From an uncultured Candidatus Saccharibacteria bacterium (GTDB lineage: Bacteria; Patescibacteriota; Saccharimonadia; Saccharimonadales; Saccharimonadaceae), in assembly GCA_946406645.1 (NCBI GenBank), contig CAMJLD010000001.1, positions 1 through 64,000 of the forward strand: 64,000 nt of DNA. Reading direction: 5' to 3'. The notes beneath the pieces were generated by a model. The model had not been told where the DNA came from, did not search any database, and worked only from the letters and a program-made list of their open reading frames with translations. Positions 57,030-64,000 of this stretch are shown here, piece by piece (positions within the stretch are counted from its first letter, which is position 1; every line of letters starts with the position of its first letter). The translations under genes were made by a program, and so were the position numbers.

Positions 57030-57711
57030 AACCTGGCTCAGCGACTTCAGGCGCCTGTCGTACGTCGATATGAAATGGCTCATTATTTGGGCTAGCATCT
57101 ACATCAGCTTTTTATTCCTCGATCTCATCGTTCCGGACTTCATTGGCACTTCAGTCATCAAGTATGCCGGCATATTCCTCTGCGTTATCTACGCCAACAA
57201 AAAATACCGCAACGATTATTTGCTCCAGCTCGCTCTGCTGTTTACCTTCCTAGCCGACACAATCCTCGTCTGGACACCTTTTGTCGTGCCAGGCGTGTTC
57301 GTATTTAGCTTCGCGCAATTCATGCACCTTATGCGCCAAACGAAGCTAGAACCGAAAGCCCTCGGCTATTACGTCTGCGCGATTAGCCTTCTTTGCGCAC
57401 TCGGCGTCGCATTCGGCCTTCAGCCAATCTATGCCATTGCTACGGTTTACGGCCTGCTTCTCATCTGTAACCTCGTCACTGCCGCCAAAAACAATAATAA
57501 AAATAACCGCCGTTTCCAAACCCGCTGCGCTTTCTATGGCTTCATCGCCTTCATTTGCTGCGACATCTGCGTCGCTTTACGCTTCTTGATCCTCGACGGT
57601 ACAATCCCAGGCTTCCTCTTGCCGATTCTTTCGTATCTCGTCTGGTTCTTCTACTACCCAAGCCAGGTTCTCATCGCAAACTCCTCAAATACCGCCAAGT
57701 TTGCAAAATAA
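57016..57711 (+). CDS. YhhN/TMEM86-like membrane protein
   Basis: LLFTFLADTILVW... multi-TM; overlaps the preceding CDS by 14 nt. Confidence 0.6.
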   Translation: MSTIKTWLSDFRRLSYVDMKWLIIWASIYISFLFLDLIVPDFIGTSVIKYAGIFLCVIYANKKYRNDYLLQLALLFTFLADTILVWTPFVVPGVFVFSFAQFMHLMRQTKLEPKALGYYVCAISLLCALGVAFGLQPIYAIATVYGLLLICNLVTAAKNNNKNNRRFQTRCAFYGFIAFICCDICVALRFLILDGTIPGFLLPILSYLVWFFYYPSQVLIANSSNTAKFAK

Positions 57712-57735
57712 ATCGCTATCCACTACAATGAAACT

Positions 57736-58227
57736 ATGATTAATGGGAAGAAAAAACCATACGCTATCTTAGTTTTTGGCGCTCCTATGAGCGGCAAAAC
57801 CAGTTTTGCAGAGCATTTCAGCATTTCCATCGAGGCTCCATTTATCAATTTCGATAAACTCCAGCGCCAATTCAAGCTCACGCGCAAGGCCACAATTGAA
57901 TTCATTCGCATTATGGCTCGCGGCAAGCAGACCATCGTCATCGAAGGTATGGGCGAGACCGAAAACGACCGCGAAGAGATGCGCAAACTTTTCATCGAGC
58001 TCGGCTACAGAACGGCCCTCGTCTGGGTCCAGACCGACATGAATGCTATCAAGCAGCGCATGCTTCATCGCTATAAGAAACTCGCCGACGCCAAGGCCGC
58101 CCTCAGTGCTTCCTACGAGCACCTCGAAGCGCCAACCGAAGAAGAGGCCCCTATCGTTATCTCCGGCAAGCATACGCCACAGACTCAGATTAAAAACGTC
58201 CTCAGCCGTCTTGCTGACATTAAGTAA
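57736..58227 (+). CDS. P-loop kinase/ATPase-like protein
   Basis: Walker A GAPMSGKTS; leaderless TACAAT. Confidence 0.8.
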   Translation: MINGKKKPYAILVFGAPMSGKTSFAEHFSISIEAPFINFDKLQRQFKLTRKATIEFIRIMARGKQTIVIEGMGETENDREEMRKLFIELGYRTALVWVQTDMNAIKQRMLHRYKKLADAKAALSASYEHLEAPTEEEAPIVISGKHTPQTQIKNVLSRLADIK

Positions 58228-58775
58228 TGTCGAGTTTTAAAGATCCAGATTTTGGTGAAGTAGTCGTACGCCACAGCGCTTGGTCTACGCGTGCCAAATT
58301 TTCCGTCGCTACATCCGGCAAACTCACCATCACCGTACCGAGCGGCGTCTCAGATTTTCTCGCCAAACGCTTCTTAAACTCTATGCGCAAAGAAATCAAA
58401 GAGAAACTTCCAGTCAAAGATCCATCAACGCAACGCGCGCGCGATGCGCAGAAGAAAATCCTCGCCAAGAAGGCGCGCGAATACCTGCCGTATCGCCTCG
58501 AATTCTGGGCAAAAAAATATGGCTATAAATATACCGGCGTGCGCCTCAGCCACGCTAACACGCGTTGGGGTAGTCGTAGCAGCTCGGGCACAATATCGTT
58601 AAACATCGGACTCATGAAAGTCCCGGAGCCACTCCGCGATTACGTTATCATCCATGAACTAGCCCACATCAACCACATGGACCACTCCGACGCCTTCTGG
58701 CGCGAGGTCGGCAGCCATGATCCGCTCTACAAGCGCCACCGCGAGCAGTTAAAACAATTCTCGCCTGGTGTATAA
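58227..58775 (+). CDS. YgjP/SprT-like M48-type metallohydrolase
   Basis: VIIHELAHINHMDHSDAFWREV. Confidence 0.9.
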   Translation: MSSFKDPDFGEVVVRHSAWSTRAKFSVATSGKLTITVPSGVSDFLAKRFLNSMRKEIKEKLPVKDPSTQRARDAQKKILAKKAREYLPYRLEFWAKKYGYKYTGVRLSHANTRWGSRSSSGTISLNIGLMKVPEPLRDYVIIHELAHINHMDHSDAFWREVGSHDPLYKRHREQLKQFSPGV

Positions 58776-58783
58776 TATAGGCA

Positions 58784-59139
58784 TGAGCAGAATCATCGAT
58801 ATTATTTCGCCAATTTACCAAGATCTTATTGAGAAATGCGGTCGCCGCAAAATTTCTGTTAATCTCGATTTTCAAGATTTATCTCTAAATGTAGCCGACG
58901 ACGAAGCCATCTCATCTTTCTTCACGGCCGAAATTAAACGCGCTTTGAAGAATTGCGAAGCAGGCGACAAAATCACACTGTCCCAAGCTACATCCGCCAA
59001 CGGAATTCGTTTTAGCGTTAAGAATAGCGCCCAGACTCCGCTAGATGCCGAGACGGCCGACAAGCTCCGCGAAAAAGGTTACGAAGTCCGTTCTCGCTTC
59101 GGCTACGATACTATTATTTCTCTCACTATTGCTTCTTAA
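58784..59139 (+). CDS. Unknown small protein
   Basis: MSRIIDIISPIYQDLIEKCGRRKISVNLDFQDLSLNV; TATAAT just upstream. Confidence 0.6.
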
Positions 59140-61093
59140 GATGTATCGCGAAACCACCGCCTGGTGCGATATACATTTCCATTTTGTCACCGTGGCGCAC
59201 GATGCGTTCCTCGATGACATAGCCTAGCTGATGGTCGCGGTAATGCGCATCATCTGAATCGCGGTATATAACAGCTACGTAGTTCACGCCTGGTTCAAGG
59301 TAATCAAAGTAGAGGTCAAGCTTGCGGCCTTCTTCGTTCGTCACGCCACCGACGTACCAGTCAGTACCTTCCCATTGCTGACGCGCCACGACATAGTATT
59401 TGCCAATCTCACCAAGAAGCGGCACGGTCTGCTCCCAGCGCGTAGGGACTTCGCGGATGAAGTGGAATAGATCCGGATGCTGCGTTTCATAAACCTGCGG
59501 CCTATCAGCAGCCATCTGCATCGAAGAATAAATCGTAACATAGTAAGCAAGCTGACGTGTCAAAGTCGAGGCAATGCGCTTCGAGAAATTCGAAACATCG
59601 AGAATACCTGGCGTATAATCCATGCCGCCACTTAAGAGACGTGTAAACGGTAAGAAACAGGCATGCGACGGTGCCAAAGCGCCACCTTCATATTCCTGGC
59701 CACGCGCACCTTCGCGAGTCATTAAGTTCGGCCAAGTGCGCTCGATACCGGTGCCTTTAATTGGCTCATGGACATCAAGCATAATATGATATTTCGCCGC
59801 GAGCTCAAGTGCCTTCTGATAGTGCAAAACACCGAGCTGCGAATGGTGGAATTCTCGATGGCCATTAATCGTCATCTTCGTACCGGCGTAGCCAGATTTA
59901 ACATAGCGAATACCATACTGCGCCAAGAACTTATACGCATCTTCAAGTTGAGCCTCATAGTTATCGATGTAGCCAACTGTCTCGTGATGACCGATAATTT
60001 CAACGCCGTTTTTGCGACCATACTCAGTCACCGCCTTCATGTCAAAATCAGGTGTCGACTCCATGAACTTATTATTCACGCCATTCTCGAGCCAATCGCC
60101 CTCCCAGCCATCATTCCAGCCCTCGATGAGGAGAGCGGTGATACCAAGATTACGACAAGAATTGATATACTGCATTGCGTGTTCGGTCGTAGCACCATGG
60201 CGTTCACCTGGAGCCCAAGTCCATTCGCCAACAAACATCGCCCACCAGATACCCATGAACTTCGTCGGCTCAACCCAAGAGAAGTCATCGCGCGGAGGCT
60301 CATTTAGATTTAAAATCATGCGGGATGTCGTAAGATCAAGCGCATCCTGAGCAATTGTAATCGTACGCCACGGCGTAGAGAATGGTAGCTCGACATAGGC
60401 GCGCATGCCATCCGAAAGCGGTGTAATGTCTGCTTTGAGCGACGAGTTGTTGAGTTTCAAAGTCATCGAGCCATAGTTATAAAGCGCCGCCTCGTGAATT
60501 GCGACAAAATAGCCAACTGGCGTCTGAATCGTAATCGGCGTATGGACGGAATCCGTCAGAGAATAAACCGGATGCTCAGTATAGTCATATTCGTAGCGGT
60601 CCGGCTGATAAGCTGGAATGCTCCACGAACGGGAATTCGAATCAACTGAAAACTCAGTAATCTCATCAGCAACAATCATATTCTCCATATCAGGCTGAGC
60701 TGGCACCTCGTAGCGGAATGCAACACCATCATTAAATAGGCGGAAACGAACCGTCAGCAAGCGATTTGGCTTATCTATTTCCTCGAGATAGAAAGCAGTC
60801 TCATTGTAATTATTGCGGATGACACGTTGCTCGCCCCAGAAGGCCTTCCATGTTTCGTCGGCCGAACGAGAATACGCGCGAACCACGGAAAAATTATCCG
60901 CGAGCGGGGAAGCATCTTTTAGAAGAAGCCCCAAGCGGGATTTACGCAAAATAATCTTGTCATCTTTTTTGACGAAATAAGAAATTTGTCCATGATCAAC
61001 CATGAACGTCGCCACCACCCTACGATCAGGGGATTTAACCTCATAGACCGCATCGGTTTTCGGTTTTTTAAAGAGATTACCGAAGAAGCCCAC
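59126..61093 (-). CDS. Glycoside hydrolase family 97-like enzyme, no signal peptide
   Basis: VYEVKSPDRRVVATF...FRLFNDGVAFRYEVP; FMGIWWAMFVGEWTWAPGERHGATTEHAMQYINSCRNLGITALLIEGWNDGWEGDW. Confidence 0.85.
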   Translation of the reverse strand: MGFFGNLFKKPKTDAVYEVKSPDRRVVATFMVDHGQISYFVKKDDKIILRKSRLGLLLKDASPLADNFSVVRAYSRSADETWKAFWGEQRVIRNNYNETAFYLEEIDKPNRLLTVRFRLFNDGVAFRYEVPAQPDMENMIVADEITEFSVDSNSRSWSIPAYQPDRYEYDYTEHPVYSLTDSVHTPITIQTPVGYFVAIHEAALYNYGSMTLKLNNSSLKADITPLSDGMRAYVELPFSTPWRTITIAQDALDLTTSRMILNLNEPPRDDFSWVEPTKFMGIWWAMFVGEWTWAPGERHGATTEHAMQYINSCRNLGITALLIEGWNDGWEGDWLENGVNNKFMESTPDFDMKAVTEYGRKNGVEIIGHHETVGYIDNYEAQLEDAYKFLAQYGIRYVKSGYAGTKMTINGHREFHHSQLGVLHYQKALELAAKYHIMLDVHEPIKGTGIERTWPNLMTREGARGQEYEGGALAPSHACFLPFTRLLSGGMDYTPGILDVSNFSKRIASTLTRQLAYYVTIYSSMQMAADRPQVYETQHPDLFHFIREVPTRWEQTVPLLGEIGKYYVVARQQWEGTDWYVGGVTNEEGRKLDLYFDYLEPGVNYVAVIYRDSDDAHYRDHQLGYVIEERIVRHGDKMEMYIAPGGGFAIHLKKQ

Positions 61094-61148
61094 GAAAATT
61101 CCTCATTAACATAAGCTTATTGTAGCACATTAATGTATAATAATGCTA

Positions 61149-62057
61149 ATGCTTTGGATAATTTTATGTCTGATTGCGGCGGCGCTCTGGAGCCTCGGAG
61201 TATTCTTCGACAACTACCAGACTGACGTGATTTTCCGCAATAAATTACCGCAGGCCATGAAGCGCATCAACGGCCCATTTTATCTGATAATTGCCGTCGT
61301 AATCGCAATCGTCTGCCGAATTCAGCTACCCGCGCTCGACCAAATCGGATTCCTTTTGCTTTCCGGTATCGTCAACAGCATCGCAACGCTTTTCTACTAC
61401 GCCGCACTCAAGAACGAAGAGGCGACTGGTGCTACAATTTTCTATCAGCTCCAGCCAATCATGTTTCTCATTCTAGAATTCGTATTATTCGGCGAGAGCA
61501 TCAGTCCAATGCAAATTATTGGCCTCGTCCTCATTCTAGCCGCACCAGTGATCGTCGTTTTCTCACGCAAGCGTGCTAGTGCTAGGCGCACCGAAATGCG
61601 CGCAGCTATCCTGCTCATAATCTACGTCCTCATGGCGACCGTCTCGGGCGAAATCGCCATCCGCATGGGGCGTGGCCTCGACTTTATTCCAGTCTTTGTA
61701 TTCTACTTAATCGGCCGCGGCGCCAGTGATACAATCATTAGCTTCCTCCCGTCGCTTCGCCGTCGTCACAAATACGTCATGGCGCACAACAAGAGAATCT
61801 ATTTGTCGTGCACGCTAATTAACCAGTGCATCTGCACCATCGCAGAGTTCATGTACCGCTACGGACTTATCATTGGCGTCGCCGCACTCGGCTCCGCCAT
61901 CACAAATGCAACCGAGCTAATTCTGACCTTCATTTTCGGAATTATTCTTTCGATAATTTGGCCAAAATTCGGTCGCGAAAAGCTCCGACGTCGCGAGGTC
62001 ATCGCGCACATCCTCGCCGTGATTCTTTGCGCGATTGGCATATTTGTCATACAATAA
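61149..62057 (+). CDS. EamA/DMT-family transporter
   Basis: 10-TM drug/metabolite-transporter pattern; EATGATIFYQLQPIMFLILEFVLFGESISPMQIIGLVLILAAPVIVV. Confidence 0.8.
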   Translation: MLWIILCLIAAALWSLGVFFDNYQTDVIFRNKLPQAMKRINGPFYLIIAVVIAIVCRIQLPALDQIGFLLLSGIVNSIATLFYYAALKNEEATGATIFYQLQPIMFLILEFVLFGESISPMQIIGLVLILAAPVIVVFSRKRASARRTEMRAAILLIIYVLMATVSGEIAIRMGRGLDFIPVFVFYLIGRGASDTIISFLPSLRRRHKYVMAHNKRIYLSCTLINQCICTIAEFMYRYGLIIGVAALGSAITNATELILTFIFGIILSIIWPKFGREKLRRREVIAHILAVILCAIGIFVIQ

Positions 62058-62061
62058 GCAT

Positions 62062-62613
62062 ATGAATTTTGATTTAAGTTTTCTATCGGGCTACGAAGCA
62101 ATCATCGCCATAGCCATCGGCGTATTTCTCGCCCTCTTCGGTTACAAACTAAAGCGCGTCGCGTTCGTAATAATCTGGTTTGTCATCGGCTACTATCTCG
62201 CAACACTCGTCGTGCCAAATATCACATCCGACCCAACCTGGCAAAAGCTAATCCCAATCTGCGCCGGCGTCGTACTTAGCGTCTTCGGCTTCAGCATCGA
62301 AAAACTCTGCATCTTTGCCGTCGCCGCATTCTCGGTCGCTACAACCCTCATAGATGCCTTCCAAATGACCGAACCGATCTGGATCACGCTCGCTATTGCA
62401 GCCGGCGTCATCGTCGGTATGATCGCCGTTTCCTTCATCAAGCCACTCGGCATCATCACGACCGCGCTCTCAGGCGGTAAACTCATCGCAAAATACTCGA
62501 TAATCCAGTTCCCGAATCTGCTCTCACATTACCCAAGCTTCTTCATTATTCTCGCCGTTAGCGCCGCCATCGGTATAATCTTCCAGTTCAAGTCCTGCAA
62601 ACATCTAGAATAA
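62062..62613 (+). CDS. Multi-TM membrane protein of unknown function
   Basis: Hydrophobic; start chosen at MNFDLSFLSGYEAI. Confidence 0.7.
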   Translation: MNFDLSFLSGYEAIIAIAIGVFLALFGYKLKRVAFVIIWFVIGYYLATLVVPNITSDPTWQKLIPICAGVVLSVFGFSIEKLCIFAVAAFSVATTLIDAFQMTEPIWITLAIAAGVIVGMIAVSFIKPLGIITTALSGGKLIAKYSIIQFPNLLSHYPSFFIILAVSAAIGIIFQFKSCKHLE

Positions 62614-62668
62614 AAATATCCCCTTTCGGGGAACCATAATTACATTATACCACAGATTGACGAAAAAG

Positions 62669-63097
62669 TCAAGCGTGATGGTATGGATGTCCGAGCGCAA
62701 TCTCTTGTGCACGGTAAATTTGTTCAGCCAAAATTAAGCGACAAATCTGATGCGGAAATACTAATTTAGATAAGCTCCAGACGAGATTTGCGCGCTCAAC
62801 CATCTCAGTAGAGAAATGGCCAAAAGCGCCGCCAAGCACAAATACGACTTCGCGCCCAGTTTCGAGCGGTTTCAAGATACGATTCGATAACTCTGGCGAA
62901 GATAGAATTTCGCCATGCTCATCGAGTAAAATAACAAAGGCATCACGCGGTAGACGCATTACGCGATCGGCAAGCTTTTCCTCGTCAACAAAATCCCAAC
63001 TGACCACAAACGGCTTCTTTAGGCGCTTCTCATATTCGCCGCAAGCCTCGACCAGCCAACCATTGGATTTCTTTCCACCCGCAATAATACGAATCAT
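62669..63097 (-). CDS. rlmH: 23S rRNA (pseudouridine1915-N3)-methyltransferase
   Basis: MIRIIAGGKKSN...VFVLGGAFGH...LSLSKLVFPHQICRLILAEQIYRAQEIALGHPYHHA-type C-term. Confidence 0.95.
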   Translation of the reverse strand: MIRIIAGGKKSNGWLVEACGEYEKRLKKPFVVSWDFVDEEKLADRVMRLPRDAFVILLDEHGEILSSPELSNRILKPLETGREVVFVLGGAFGHFSTEMVERANLVWSLSKLVFPHQICRLILAEQIYRAQEIALGHPYHHA

Positions 63098-63269
63098 ATT
63101 GCATAATTTTAACATTTTTGCTATAATATCGAAAGTTACCAAAGACAGTGGCGGTGTTCAACACTTAATTATGCCACCGAGGATTCTTAAATCTTTTGTC
63201 TAGATTATTGGTGACGAGCCTTAACATTTTCTGGCGAAAACAATAATAACCAAAAGGAGATTTCTATCT

Positions 63270-63794
63270 ATGGCAATTAGCAAAGATAAGAAACAACAAT
63301 TGGTTGCCGACTTAAACGAGATTCTTTCCGATGCCAAGATGACCGTTTTTGCAAAGTACCAGGGCCTCACGGTCAAGGAAATGCAGGAACTTCGCGCTTT
63401 GGCTCGCGAAAGTGGCGTACAAATCAAGGTTGTCAAGAACCGCCTCGTCCGTGTTGCTATGGGCGAAATCGCGGCCTACAAGGACACCGATACTACCGCA
63501 CTCGAAGGCCAGCTTCTCTACGCTATTTCTAGCGACGACGAAGTTGCTCCAGCACAGGTCCTCGCAAAGTTTGCGAAGGAACACACGATGCTCGAGCTTA
63601 AGGGCGCCTTCTCCGGCGATGGTAAAAACCTATCCGAGCAGGAAGTTCAGGATCTTTCCAAGCTTCCAAGCAAAGAGCAACTTATTGGCCAGGTTGTGGA
63701 CATGCTCCTCAGCCCAGTCAACGACGTTACGAGTGGCCTTTCTGGCAACTTGCACGCCTTGCTCGATGGCATTGCCGACAAGGCAAACGCCTAA
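63270..63794 (+). CDS. rplJ: 50S ribosomal protein L10
   Basis: VFAKYQGLTVKEMQELRALARESGVQIKVVKNRLVRVAM. Confidence 0.96.
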   Translation: MAISKDKKQQLVADLNEILSDAKMTVFAKYQGLTVKEMQELRALARESGVQIKVVKNRLVRVAMGEIAAYKDTDTTALEGQLLYAISSDDEVAPAQVLAKFAKEHTMLELKGAFSGDGKNLSEQEVQDLSKLPSKEQLIGQVVDMLLSPVNDVTSGLSGNLHALLDGIADKANA

Positions 63795-63848
63795 GTTTGC
63801 AATCTATTCAGGGGGACTATCAACTATTAATTTGAAAAGGAGTCAATC

Positions 63849-64000
63849 ATGGCTGCTGATGTTAAGAAAATCGCAGAGGAATTGGTTAAGCTCACCGTCC
63901 TCGAAGTTAACGAGCTTAAGAACGTCCTTAAGGACGAATATGGCATTGAGCCTGCTGCTGCTGTAGCTGCAGTTGCTGCTCCAGCTGCTGAAGCTGGCGC
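63849..64000 (+). CDS. rplL: 50S ribosomal protein L7/L12 (truncated by window end)
   Basis: [38 protein letters not shown]. Confidence 0.95.
   Translation, partial: MAADVKKIAEELVKLTVLEVNELKNVLKDEYGIEPAAAVAAVAAPAAEAG

Noticed and set aside
1-64000. CRISPR array
   Set aside because: No regularly spaced short direct repeats seen; the only short-period repeats are terminator hairpins and protein-coding repeats.
1-64000. Alternative genetic code (UGA = Gly, as in Gracilibacteria)
   Set aside because: Several ORFs end at TGA in the expected place (e.g. thyX ends atctga; the 1784 gene ends ggctga) and conserved genes need no TGA read-through.

Overview
The window is a ribosomal-protein and translation super-locus from what looks like a Patescibacteria/CPR genome, probably Saccharibacteria (TM7). 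This taxon call is inference from gene content, a missing rpmD/L30, a cysteine-free L36, leaderless promoters and large surface proteins. TGA and TAG act as stops, so code 11 is assumed. Core genes in order: rpsL-rpsG | fusA | tuf | rpsJ | rplC-D-W-B-rpsS-rplV-rpsC-rplP-rpmC-rpsQ-rplN-X-E-rpsN-H | rplF-R-rpsE-rplO | secY-(sortase-fold protein)-infA-rpmJ-rpsM-K-D-rpoA-rplQ-M-rpsI, with rplJ and a truncated rplL at the right edge. The str/S10/spc operons are interrupted by accessory islands. Three of these hold clusters of small, mutually paralogous soluble proteins I cannot place in a known family, each with its own promoter, near-perfect Shine-Dalgarno and strong terminators. A fourth holds a tandem-domain ThyX and a divergent ThyX-like paralogue lacking the catalytic motif. 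Other notable items: a sortase-fold protein lacking all three catalytic residues next to secY; a 1749-aa surface protein ending in a tyrosine-phosphatase domain; three giant surface proteins sharing a two-TM anchor; structured elements downstream of tRNA-Tyr and tRNA-Thr that repeat the tRNA 3' end; a shared 5' leader on rpsL, fusA and tuf; and a Trp-containing mini-ORF upstream of trpS. All homology statements come from reading the sequence; no searches were run.
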